DNA of 64,000 nt. Origin: Flaveria trinervia (lineage: Eukaryota; Streptophyta; Magnoliopsida; Asterales; Asteraceae). The DNA is taken from positions 1 to 64,000 of the forward strand of contig JACCIX010000098.1 in the NCBI GenBank assembly GCA_025506515.1, given 5' to 3'. The position numbers and the translations under genes were made by a program. Each line of letters begins with the position of its first letter. Position 1 is the first letter of the stretch. The notes below the pieces were generated by a model, which searched no databases, had not been told where the DNA came from, and was given only the letters and a program-made list of their open reading frames with translations. Of this stretch, positions 19,972 to 31,296 are shown in pieces.

Positions 19972-22900
19972 GGTTCTTCAACATGCCAAAGTAGCGTCTG
20001 GTATGTAGACAGTGGGGGATCTATGCATATGACAGGGAACAGCTCTCTTCTTCATGACTACTCTCAAGGAAAGAAGGGGTTTGTTTCTTTTGGTAATGAT
20101 GCTAAGGGTTACATCATTGGAAAAGGCTTTGTCTCCAATGGAGAAATAAAGTTTGATGATGTTAATCATGTGGAAAATCTCAAGTACAATCTCTTGAGTG
20201 TCAATCAAATGTGTGATAAAGGCATGTTGCTTTTTCACCAGTCAGAATTGCAGGATTCTGTCATCCAAGTTCTGAATTTGATTGATAAGGTTTCGATGAT
20301 CACACTCTCCTGAGGGCAACAAGACAGGAAGAGTGTATGCCTTAGATCTTTCCAAGAAAATAAATATCAGAGGCCATCCTTGCCTATTTCCAAAGCCTCT
20401 CCTCAGGAATCTAAACTGTGGCACAGAAGGCTGGGTCATGTTAATTTCAAAAACATGAATCAGCTGGTCCACAATAGTTTAGTGAGAGGCTTACCAATAA
20501 AGGAGTTCCACTATGATGAAACCTGCACTGCTTGTTTAAAAGGAAAACAGCACAAAGTCTCATTCCCTCCTATGAAGAGCCTAAGTCCACTGCCTGCTTG
20601 CACTTACTGCATATGGATCTATTTGGTCCTGTGAGAGTGATGAGCATGGCAAAGAAGAAATACTGTCTGGTAATTGTGGATGATTACTCCAGATTTGTAT
20701 GAACTTTCTTTTACATTCAAAGGATGAGGTTGCTCAGAAGATTATCAACTTTGTTTGTATGTTGAGAAGCAGTATTCCTTTCAGTCAAGTGTATAAGGAG
20801 TGACAATGGAACTGAATTCAGAAACCATACACTTGATGAATTTTATCTTTCAAAGGGAATCAAAGGAGAGTTTAGCATCCCAAGGACTCCAGAACAAAAT
20901 GGAGTAGTGGAGAGAAAGAACAGGACCCTAATTGAAGCTGCAAGGTCTATGTTGGCTGACTCTGGTTTGCCACTGACCTTTTGGGCTGAAGCTGTTAACA
21001 CGGCTTGCTATGTGCAGAATAGAGCCTTAGTAATTAGAGGTGATGAAGACTCCATATGAAGTTCTACATCACTTGGCTCCTCTCATTTCATTTTTCAGAG
21101 CATTTGGGTGTCCCTGGTTTATTCTCAACCAAAGGATCAACTCCAAAATTTGATCCTAAGGTGGATGCAAGGTATTTTGTTGGTTATTCATCTACTTGCA
21201 AAGCATACAGAGTCTTCAACTGCAGAACAAAGATAGTTGAAGAGACTTTGCATGTGAAGTTTAATGAATCTCCAATGGAAAAAATTCCACAAAACCCTAT
21301 GGAGTTGTTTGATTTGGACATACTGCAATATGTTCCTTATCAACCTCCAGTTGTTGCAGACCATGTGGATAAATCATCTTCTGCAGCATGTCTTCCACCT
21401 GGTGGTATTGATGATGATGATGATAATATCAATACTCACCTATTCAAGTTTAGTGACCAACTGCCTGAGTCTGCTAAACTTGATGTTCCTGTAGCTTCAG
21501 CAGTTCCATCCACAACAAATGTTGATGAGATTTCTGATTCCTCTACATCTTTTGAGTTACCATCAAATTCTTGGTTTCAAGAGTCTGCATCAAAATTGCT
21601 GCTGCTAAAGCTTCTACAAACACTTGCACAGATATCATTGTTTATCAAGAGCTGAAGAATCACCCAATGTCTCAATCATTGGTGATATCAATGCTGGAGT
21701 TTCAACAAGAAGTCAATTGTCTAACTTCTGCTTTTATGCTCTCTTCATCAGTCAGCTAGAGCCAAAGAACTATCATGTTGCTTTAAGAGACAATGGATGG
21801 GTTGAAGCCATGCAGCTTGAGCTACTTCAGTTCAAGAAACAGCAAGTGTGGGAACTGGTTCTCTACACCCAAGTAAGTGTGCAATAGGCACTAAATGGGG
21901 TTTAGGAATAAAACTGATGAAAATGGGCTTATTGTTAAGAACAAGGCTAGATGGTTGTACAGGGGTTCTCATAAGAAGAAGGTATTCATTATGATGAAAC
22001 CTTTGCCCCTGTAGCCAGACTAGAGGCAATTAGATTGTTCTTAGCCTATGCTGCATTCCACCATCTCAAAGTTTTTCAAATGGATGTCAAAAGTGCATTT
22101 TTATATGGCAAAATAAAAGAGAAGTTTATGTGTGTCAACCACCAGGTTTTGAGGACAATAAACATCCTGAATGGGTGTATAAACTTGATAAGGCTCTTTA
22201 TGGGTTGAAACAAGCCTAGAGCCTGGTATGAGACACTTTCCACTTTTCTCTCAAGAATAATTTCACTAGAGGCTCCATAGATAAAACTTTGTTTATTAAG
22301 AAGGTGGATCAGCATAAGCTACTTGTTCAAATTTATGTTGATGATATTGTTTTTGCATCCTCTGATCCCCAGTTGTGTGATGATTTTACCAAATTAATGA
22401 AAAAGAGGTTGAAATGAGTGCAATGGGAGAATTACGGTTCTTTCTAGGCTTGCAAATCAAACAAAAGGTGATGGAACCTTTATTCATCAGCCCAAATATA
22501 CAAAAGATCCTTTGAAAAAGTTTGATTTACAAAATTGTAAGCCTGTTCTACTCCCATGTGCAACACCACACAACTGGATGTGGATCAGAAAGGTAAAGCT
22601 GTTGATGAAACACTTTACAGATGTATGATTGGGTCCTTGATGTACTTAACAACTTCTAGACCAGATATCATATTGCTACTTGTGTCTGTGCTAGATTTCA
22701 GGCTGCTCCTAAAGAGTCTCATTTGATTCAGTCAAGAGGATCTTTAGATATTTGCAAGGTACACATCTCTAGGTTTATGGTATTCCACTGGACACTCTTG
22801 CAAATTAGTGCTTTTTCAGATAGTGACTATGCAGGGTGCAAGTTAACTAGAAAGTCAACTTCTGGTGGATGTCAATTCCTAGGCAACTGTTTGATTTCTT

Positions 22901-23268
22901 GGCAGAGTAAGAAACAAACATCTGTTGCTACATCCACTGCTGAAGCAGAGTACATTGCAGCTGCAAGTTGTACTTCTCAGGTACTCTGGCTTCATAACCA
23001 ACTTTTGGATTATGGCATTACAGAGTCTAAGACTCCATTACTAATGGATAGTGCTTCAGCTCTGTGCATTGTCAAAAATCCAGTCCAGCACTCTAGGACC
23101 AAACATATAGAGATCAGACATCATTTTAGGGATTGTGTTTGAAAAAGGTCTGATTGATCCTAAGTTTGTGCCTAGTGCTGATGAGCTTGCAGACATTTTC
23201 ACTAAGCCTTTGGATAGTTCAACTTTCAAAACCTAGTGTTACGGCTTGGTATGCTGCAGCTAGAATAG
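19972..23268 (+). pseudogene. pol of A1: protease, integrase, RT, RNase H
   Basis: Aspartic protease with VDSGGSMHMTG (about 20005-20040). GAG-pre-integrase finger (WHRRLGHVNFKNMN, 20420-20560) and integrase with MDLFGP (about 20610), SDNGTEF (about 20800) and NGVVERK (about 20900). Post-integrase region FVGYSSTCKAYRVFNC (about 21175), variable linker to about 21650, RT with ALYGLKQ (about 22195) and YVDDIV (22332-22349), RNase H with SDSDYAGCKLTRKSTSGG (about 22815-22870) and ADIFTKPLD before the end LGMLQLE. At least eight small frameshifts, so no single polyprotein. Order PR-IN-RT-RH is Copia. Confidence 0.9.
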
Positions 23269-23989
23269 TGATAACTACTAATGATCTCAGTATATAAGTA
23301 CTGATGATCATTAGTACCATATCACATATAGTACTGATTCTGTTAAAACAACTGATATAGTTACACTACTGATGTAGTTATAACTACTGATGTCAGTAAA
23401 AACAGATAAGTACTGATGTCCTATGAAACAACTGAAAACAGCTAAAAGGCTGATGAGTAAGTGTTGAGGACAGTATGAAACAGCTGAAAGGCTATGAATT
23501 GACGAAAACTACAGATGAGAACTTTTCCCAGTTGTTTCTACAACTGTTGTTCATCCTAACAACTGATGACAAAAACCATGTCTTCAGTAATTTCACAATA
23601 CTGATGACTAACACCAAGTCATCAGCTGTTTACAAACATGATGAAAAAACCATGTCTTTAGTAGTTTCACAACTACTGATGACTAATACCAAGTTATAGT
23701 TGTTTACAACACCTGAAGACCAAACCGAGTCTTCAGTTGTTTTCAAACATCTGAAGTCAAAACCTGGTTTTCAGTAGTTTTATAATGCTGATGCCTAAAA
23801 CCAGACTTCAGTTGTTTCAACTTCTAAAAGGGTAATACCATGTCATCAGTCGTTTACAACTACTGATGACTAACACCAAACCCTTCAGTTGTTTTCTAAC
23901 CCTTACCTATAAATACCCAATACCTAAGCCTTCAGTGCTTCATCCTCTCCAAACCTAACGTTCAAATCTCCCAAACTTCTCTCTCATTA
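23269..23989 (+). promoter_or_regulatory. Pol-3' ORF spacer of A1: motif array plus TATA box
   Basis: About 720 bp without coding content. It holds roughly two dozen ACTACTGATGAC, AGTACTGATG, CATCAG and CTTCAGTTG motifs, i.e. the same core as the LTR array, in both orientations. It ends with CCTATAAATACCC (TATA at 23908-23915) and a CT-rich leader, 82 bp before the 3' ORF ATG at 23990. The layout matches a Pol II promoter with a short 5' UTR and recurs in A2. Promoter function is inferred. Confidence 0.55.
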
Positions 23990-26900
23990 ATGGCGACCAT
24001 GCAGCTCAAACCATGCCATAACTGTGTTGCCTACCTCACAAAATCACCTTTCTGGACAAAGTTCGACAACGCCATTGATCTAATGGTCCAATCTCCCTAC
24101 CAAACGGCCTTCCTTCTAAATCCCACCATTCATGTCGAATCCTTACACCAGTTTTGGACAAACGTCACCCTTCTAACTGGGGAGAACAACACCGAGTCTC
24201 TCCAGTCGTTCGTCAACAATCATCAAGTGGTCATCACTCCGGAAGTCATTCGCCAAACCCTTAACTTGAATGATGCCACTTTTCTGCTGGGTATCCAAAG
24301 GGCACAACTGATTTATCCTTTGCCCATCATGGATATCAGGGAAACTTCAGTGCCTCTACCATCCTGAAGAAGCATTTCCATGATGCAGAACGTTTATCTT
24401 TCACATGGTAAATGTTTGCTTAGCTCCTAAGACATCCTCTTGGGATCAAATGTCTACCAGGTGGCAGCAGGTACTATTCTCTATCCTTGAGCAACAAGAC
24501 TTAACTTTTCTGAACTATTTTTCTGAACTTAAGGATATGGACTCAAATTCTTTCTAATCGATGGATATTATATCCTCGATTCATTATGGCCATCATAGAG
24601 AATCAGCTGCAAGCTGAGGGACTTGTTGGCCTTGGAGTCCCTGCAATGGCTGTATTGCCTGAAGTATACTCCAGGCACAACTCTGACCACACACTGAAAC
24701 AGGCTGCTAAACTGCGAAAACCCCGTAGTTGGAACCCACAGCCACCACCTCCAAACCAGAGTCCCCACCAAATAAATCCGAAAAGCCAAAAACGGCTACT
24801 CAGGGAGATGAGTCCCCTGAGGATTCCCTGTCCACAAACACAGGAAGGCATATACTGGCATTAACCCCCCAGTTGTGACAACGACTCAACCTGCCAAAGC
24901 CGCACAGGTATCCTCTCAACAGGATCCTGTTGCAACCAATATTGGGGAACCCACACTGCTGGGACCTATCTCACTTGAGAGGGTTACCATTGAAGCGCAC
25001 CATTCACCCGGGTGCAATCTGCTTCTACCCAATCACCCCATGCAACGCCCCCCAAAGTCCTACATTAATTGTTGCACAAGTGCTGAGTCAGTTGCACTCC
25101 TCACCCCCTCCCAGATACTAATTACAACTGGGCATACCTCTACCATTGAGGGGGAGGATCAAAGTGCATCTGATAACCCACAGCATAGGGGTTACAAGTT
25201 CCATTTCCTAGTGTAGAAAGGAGATTGGAACTTCTGGTGAGACTGCCACTTATCTGCTTCAGCATATGATCAGGATGTAGTTGGTACCATTACTAAGACC
25301 TTACCAGAGGCAACTGCTGATGAAGGACATAGTCCTGAGGCAGGAAGTCCCCAGTTCCAAGACAAAGGGGCACATGCTACAACTGATCTACACTCAGTGC
25401 AGTTCATCCTGATTCTATCAGGAGGTCAGGTGATTCAGTAACCACTGATGATGACCTGGGCTTCTTTTACGATGTATTAGCCCAACACCATCCTGGAAGA
25501 GGAGGTGAGCAGACTCAAAGAGCTGCTTGCCAAAAATTCTGCGGATCAAAGACCATCTGCCTCTCAAAACCACAGATGGCACCTTCATCTGAAGGTCTCC
25601 TAAACAAAGAGCCACTCCCAAATTCTCAGCCACCTGCCTCTGCTTCTGGCACTATTTCTCAGGAACAGAACCCCCCTGAGCAAATAGCTGCTATCTTTCA
25701 AAATTCCCTACCTCTCATCACACCTATAATCACTGATATAGTGATCAAACCATTGATTAGAGGCTTTCCTCAGCAATACAACCCTTGATAGAAGAAGTTG
25801 TGGGCAAACAGCTTTCTGACAATCAAACCCTTGCAACTAATGCAACCAAAAAGGGGGAGATTCAGTCAGTGAAAGCAAAAAGAAAGATGAGTGCAGAGAG
25901 GAAAGAGAAAAAGAAAGAAACAAAAGTGACAGTAGTGGAAAAAGAGAAGGAGTTGGTGTGGAGATTGAAAAAGAGAAGGGAAGGAAGCTGACATGGAGAA
26001 ATCAAAAAAAGAAAGAAAGAAGAAAGGAGACTGCCTTGGAGCAGATGGTAAAAGAGGCTGATACGAACATAGCAGATCAATGGATAACATCATTGATCAG
26101 TTGTTTAGGCAAGGCCATGACACTGACAAACTTGACTCTGAGATCAGAAGATTAGAGATTGAAGAAATCCAAAACAGATGGGCAAGTTATGATGTGTTAG
26201 AAAAAGAAAGGCTGGAGATCATGATCAAATTTATAGCAAAATATCTTGGAAGATCAATGATCGAAATCAAGGCTTGGTCCAGGGACAGCATCTTGGCAAT
26301 AACCACCAAGATCTGTTCGTCTGAAGTATACACTAAAGGATAGTTATTGAAGCTTTGAATGAAGCTGGTGCTGGGAGCAGGACTGAACTAGCCAAGCAAT
26401 CTAAAGCCACACTCACTTCCAAAATGCTAGAACAACCTGTCAACATTCCCACACCTAAACCACCAAAACAAAAAACCCACCAAACAACTCCTTACCCTCA
26501 AAACCAATAGCCGATGATGTACCCCAGAAGAAGAAGAGAAGGGTATTGAGGCTAGAAAATGATGAAGAAGATGATGATGATGATGAAGATAGCCTGCCAC
26601 TCTCAGTTGTTATACAGTTGCCGAAGGCCACAAGTCACTCCCCAACAATTACTCCTGAAACTCAAGACAAATTGTGAAAGTGGATGCTAGAAGAAGAAGA
26701 ACTTCACAAACAACACGATGAGGAATTGTGAGGGGGTTGACAAAGCATATGCAGCCACATCTTCTATCATCAACATGAAGAAGCATGCTCTCAGATTATA
26801 CACTCTTAGCATACATTTCAATATCAAAAGGAGAGAGTAAGGATTTGGCTGATCCCAGGGTGTCTCACAGGATTCACAAGAAAAACATTCCACAGAGATA

Positions 26901-27425
26901 CATTGGCCAGGTGAAAAAGATTGTAGATGAAGTGATCTCCCTGGTCTTTGTAGTATCACCCTGGGAAATCCTAGAAGACTTCAAGAAAGCTTATAAAGCT
27001 AACCAAACCCCACAGAAGATGCTTGAAAATAAAATGGTGAAAAAGGGGTTAGTTTATAAGAGGCTTGAAGAAGTCAGAAAGAATGAGCTCCAGTTGTTTC
27101 TAGAGGGTAATCACCCTGATGAATTTGCTTATAGAATAATAACAACTGTGGAGCTAAAGAATGGGAAATAGGTCAAATACCTATCTGAATACTATGGGCC
27201 TGAATCATTATTTGAAGGAGGTGCTGAAGAGCTGACATGGAGGAACAAATTACCTTCCTTGAGGCCTACACAAGAGAGTCATACAGACTCAAATGGGGAA
27301 GTAGATCTCATGGATGGGGTAACAACTCTGTGTCCAGTTCCCCAAGACAGAGTTACCATTCATACTTTGCCAACAGATCATTGAGACTTCTTCCCAGGCC
27401 TGTGCTTAAAAAGGGTCACTTCTGA
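23990..27425 (+). pseudogene. 3' ORF of A1 (env-like position, unknown function)
   Basis: ATG 23990 (MATMQLKPCHNCVAYL) opens a globular N-terminal domain of roughly 240 residues (to about 24700; frames change near 24330 and 24490). Then Pro/Ser/Thr-rich low-complexity sequence (24720-25400), a short Leu-rich coil (about 25490), a Lys/Glu-rich basic stretch (25785-26060), a helical block (26080-26343; RWASYDVLEKERLEIM, FIAKYLGRSMIEIKAW), an acidic run (about 26540-26600) and a terminal block (26840-27170; VSPWEILEDFKKAYKA). A stop at about 27169 and others break it. The N-terminal part resembles domains labelled putative plant transposon protein; no enzyme motif, signal peptide or convincing membrane helix is visible. 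Related to the A2, A4 and, more distantly, B1 ORFs. Confidence 0.7.
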
Positions 27426-27510
27426 GCTGATCTAGAAGACAAAAACCAATCCTTCTGCCATAATAAGTGGGACATCTTCAATAAGTTTAGAGGTTTTGGC
27501 TGCATTGGTT

Positions 27511-27521
27511 CAGGGGGAGTT
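27511..27521 (+). other. Polypurine tract of A1
   Basis: CAGGGGGAGTT directly before the 3' LTR; plus-strand primer site. Confidence 0.85.
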
Positions 27522-28389
27522 TGTTGGACCAAAAGAACCAATGAGCTTGATCAGAAAAACCTCTAAGTCCCACAGACATCACAACAACATGAAGACTAAA
27601 GTACTGAAGATCAACAGCTGAAGACTAAAGTACTGAAGATCAACAGCTGAGACTAAAGTACTGAAGACTTCAACAGCTAAAGACTAAAGTACTGAAGACT
27701 TCAACAGCTGAAGACTAAAGTACTGAAGACTTCAACAGCTGAAGACTAAAGTACTGAAGACTTCAACAGCTGAAGACCAAAGTCTGAAGATCAACAGCTG
27801 AAGAACAAAGTACTAAAGATCAACAGGAAGTACAAAGACTGAAGACATTAACTGATGACAACAGCTGAAGTTCAAGTACAAGTACTGAAGCTTCAGAGTT
27901 TGTTACAACAGCTGAAGAAGCATTCTTCAGTTGTTGTGATGGTTTCCTTTCAGTAGTTTTTTTTGTTTCAGTATTTGTAAAACGACTGAAGAGCATGTTC
28001 TTCAGTCGTTGTAATTTCAGTAGTTTCTTTTCAGTAGTTGTAGTAATAGTTAACACTTAGCATTTTTGTAAGAAGATGTTAGCTGTTTGACATCTTCAGT
28101 AGTTGTGTTAACTATCAGTAGTTTGAATAAATTCTGTTAGATGTCATTATCAAGTGACATCAGCAGACGTCACATCTCCTATATAAGAGGTGTTGACTAA
28201 TTGTATGTGTGACATTCTGTTACCACGAAAGCGAATATTGAATGAAATATATTTGCAGAATTCTTTCCGTCTATAACCGTTTGTTCTTATCTTGAATATC
28301 TTTTGTGTTCTTGTGAATTAGCTAATTCATTGTTTGATTTCCGCTGCTATACTCTCTAATCAATCAAATGTAGATCACTGATCCTAGCA
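27522..28389 (+). repeat. 3' LTR of A1
   Basis: 868 bp, same ends and order of elements as the 5' LTR. Followed by TTGTC, the target duplication. Confidence 0.95.
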
Positions 28390-28394
28390 TTGTC

Positions 28395-30423
28395 AATCAT
28401 TCTTAGAACATTGGAAGACAGAATCCGACAGTTCTGGCTGGTGAAAAGTGCAACATGCCCTTATCACACATTTGACTGACACTCATAAGTTGTACTTGAG
28501 ATTCTCCACATGGTTAACATCATCAAATCTTATCTCACCATTGACACAATCCTTTGCCGATGATGTAACCCTTAGCATCATTACCAAAAGATACAAATTC
28601 CTTCTTTCCTTGAGAGTAGTCATGAAAAAGAGAACTGCTCCCTGTCATATGCATAGATCCTCCACTGTCCACATACCAGATGCTTCTATGGCATGCTGAA
28701 GAACCCTGCATTTGTCACAACAAACTAGTTAGCTTTTGAGACCCAACCATTTTGGTTTTGGGTCTATTCTCATCAACAGATTTAATACTAACTGATTTGT
28801 CATGATTAACAGCCTTTGAAGGTGGAGATGGTGCTGAAAAAGATTCCTTTGATTTTGGCTTAGTTTTCCTTTTCAGTGGTTTAATCACAGGTACATCTAT
28901 TTGATTGACTCTTCCCAACAGATGTTGAACCATCATAACAAGTTATGTCTGATTGGTTGTTAAAGCCTTCAGTTCAGCAGACACATCAGTACTTGTTTTT
29001 GATTGGTTCCTGTGACTCACCATGTCCTCCTTTTTGAAAGACACGGACTTAGTCTGGTGTTTTGATACTCTTTGAGGAATATTTTCAGCTATTTTATGAT
29101 AAATCCCTTCCTTCTTTTTAATTTTTTGTGAAAACTTTGGGTTATCAGTTTGAGATGTTTGTGGCACAAACTTGGTTTCAAATTCATCTTTCATTTTATT
29201 AATTCTTTTTAATGATTTTATCTTTGTTAAATTTGGAACCCTTTCTGTACCAACATCATCAGTGAGATGATTGAATAGACCACATATTTCATATGGCTTT
29301 TTCTTCATCTTCTGTGTTCAACTATTGAAGAAGATGAAACTACTGAAGGTGTGTCTTCAGTACTTTCTTCCTCTCAGTACTTGTGTGAAGTACTGAAGGA
29401 TTTGTAACAACTAAAGACTTGTTCTTTAGAAGTTTTCTATCAGTACATTTGGATTTCCTGATAAACTCTTCAACAGTTGTCAAACCATGTTTGTTTTCAT
29501 TTGGTTTGAAATGTTCTTCAGTGTTGTTACTTGCTCTTCAGTACTTGAATACTTGTGAGACAACACCTGAAGTGCTCAGCTTTTCTTTGATCATGTGTTT
29601 ATCAGTAGTAAGACCATCAGCAGATTGATTAACTGAGGTACTATTACTGACTTCATCCTCTGATTTTACATTATCACTTGAGGATGAGACACATGATGAT
29701 GTGGTTTGGGAATGATTTCACCTTAGATTTACTTCTTCTTGGGAGTAAAATCTGTAGGAGGACAGTGTGATTATACCCCATCCCACTTCACATTTGAAGT
29801 GTTTGCTTACTAAAAAGCATTTTCAACCCCCTTGCAAGATGTTCCCAGCGTTCACCACTCTACCTGAGACTGCAAGTGTTTCTTTTGAGATTTCTTATGA
29901 TTTCTAAATGACCTCTAACCTTTGGCCTTTTCATCAGTGATTTTTGCATTTTAATTTGTAAACCTCATTACTTTTTCCTTTTAAAAACAGCCGCCAACTC
30001 AGCTTTTCTTTTGGAATCACTTTCTCTAGGTCAGGTCTTTTGGATTATTAAAGCTACATTTGCTTCTCTAATTGAGGCAAAAGCAACTTGCATGACTCAA
30101 ACACACTTGCCTTAGCCTTAGAAGATACTTGTGGTACCTGTGATGATGTAGCTTTGAGCATGAACCTCATATACTCCAGGCCATAAGAGCAAGATTCCAA
30201 AAGGATTTCACCACCGGTTTTACCACCAAAAACACTTGTTCAGAATAACTCAAAAAGATCATCTGGTAAGATACTCCAGTCAACACTCCTAGTGAAAAGT
30301 TTTTGATGTGATGGAGAGTGAATTGTTGATTTGATTGCGATGGTTGATGCTCAGGTAGGGCATGTGGTTTTTGAGCTATGGTTACTGGAACCTGATTGGA
30401 CTGAGCATGTAAAAACCGGATCA
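28395..30423 (-). pseudogene. gag C-terminus and protease of A2
   Basis: Minus-strand middle of A2 between the A1 and B1 insertions. From right to left: gag linker with the EVYQM-like/ELFGG region (about 30320-30170), Ser/Lys-rich and coiled parts, the degenerate second knuckle (29308-29260: first Cys is Tyr and the last is Val in YEICGLFNHLTDDV), basic gag tail (29240-28720) with MMVQHLLGRVNQIDVPV, then the gag/pol boundary (CTAACTAG...ATGCAG|GG, about 28735-28700) and protease fragments (HMHRSSTVHI is the reverse-frame shadow of the VDSGGSMHM site, about 28640-28680). Several frameshifts. It continues at 16036 on the left and 42833 on the right. Confidence 0.75.
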
Positions 30424-31212
30424 TGTAAGGATTCCTGAAGTCTGATGCAACCCAAAACTGCCTAAGTGTTTCAGCAACATGCACTAAGTACTGAAGTGAA
30501 GAATGCTTCGGAAGAATTACACAAAGCATTAGAAAATACTCTAAGTGTAATATCTTCCGAAGCCAAGACCAATATCTTCCGAAGCCTAACATGAAGTCTT
30601 CCGAAGCTTGAAGAGACAAAGTCTTCCGAAGCTTCACCTATGAAGACAGATTTCTTCCGAAGACTTTTAGTACACATGCTTTATCTGATGTACTGTTCCA
30701 TAAAGCACCTTTTCCGCTGCGTCTCTGATAAGTCACCAACTTACAAGAGTTGGTGAAAAGGTCCATGCTTTTGGTAACTGTACATTGAGGTCTTGAGTCT
30801 GAAACTTTCCACTTTATGTACTTTATCCTTTTTGTAATGTATAAGGATGTGAGCTATGGCATGTCATAGTCACAAGGTCAAAAGGCAGATATGCCTTTTG
30901 ATCCTACAATTGATTTTGTTAGTGTCTAGTCAATTGTATCCAGCTGGCTTTCATAGTATAGCCGCTGTAGGTTGTAGTATAAGTATTCCAAGTTCTTGTA
31001 TCTTTCCATATGCTTTGTAACACTTGTAAAAGAACTTGAGAAAGCAATATACTGCTCCCTTGAAAACTATACTCTCTTGTTCTGTCTCTTGCTTTACTTG
31101 TGTTCTCTGCATCACCTTTGGTTACCTAGTTCACTGTTTGATTAAGATTTAGTTAATCTCCTCATTGTGTTGTTGTGTTGTAATTGTGTTCAAGCCCTTG
31201 AACGATCCTGCA
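30424..31212 (+). repeat. 5' LTR of B1
   Basis: TGTAAGGATTCC...GATCCTGCA. U3 carries six CTTCCGAAG/CTTCGGAAG palindromes at about 30505-30665; a TATA-like TAGTATAAGTA is near 30974-30984. Confidence 0.95.
30505..30665 (+). repeat. CTTCSGAAG palindrome cluster in B1 LTR
   Basis: Six copies of the 9-bp palindrome CTTCCGAAG or CTTCGGAAG, some extended to CTTCCGAAGCTT. Repeated in the 3' LTR (42124-42285), in late gag (33626-33785) and in the pol-3' ORF spacer (37595-37935). Confidence 0.92.
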
Positions 31213-31214
31213 AT

Positions 31215-31226
31215 TGGTATCAGAGC
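31215..31226 (+). other. Primer-binding site of B1
   Basis: TGGTATCAGAGC two bases after the LTR; initiator Met tRNA type. Confidence 0.92.
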
Positions 31227-31296
31227 TTTCAGGCTCGTGATATAAGATCTAACCATCTTAAGATCCCTCACACACACAAAAACTAAACTTTTTCAA

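Larger units (their letters stand above)
16037..28389 (+). mobile_element. Copia SIRE-type element A1, full length
   Basis: Complete 12.35-kb structure: 5' LTR 16037-16876, primer site, gag 17104-19955, pol 19972-23268, spacer with motif array and TATA, 3' ORF 23990-27425, polypurine tract, 3' LTR 27522-28389. A perfect TTGTC duplication flanks it (16032-16036, 28390-28394). It sits in the pol gene of A2, a relative in the opposite orientation. The coding regions carry many small frameshifts. Confidence 0.95.

Noticed and set aside
23990..27425. Classifying the A1 3' ORF as a true envelope glycoprotein
   Set aside because: No signal peptide, fusion peptide or convincing membrane helix seen; only its position is env-like.
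30505..30665. Heat-shock elements in B1 LTR (GAAGCTTC arises in CTTCCGAAGCTTC)
   Set aside because: The conserved unit is CTTCCGAAG with one central base, not nGAAnnTTCn; only a minority of copies create a true heat-shock-type site.
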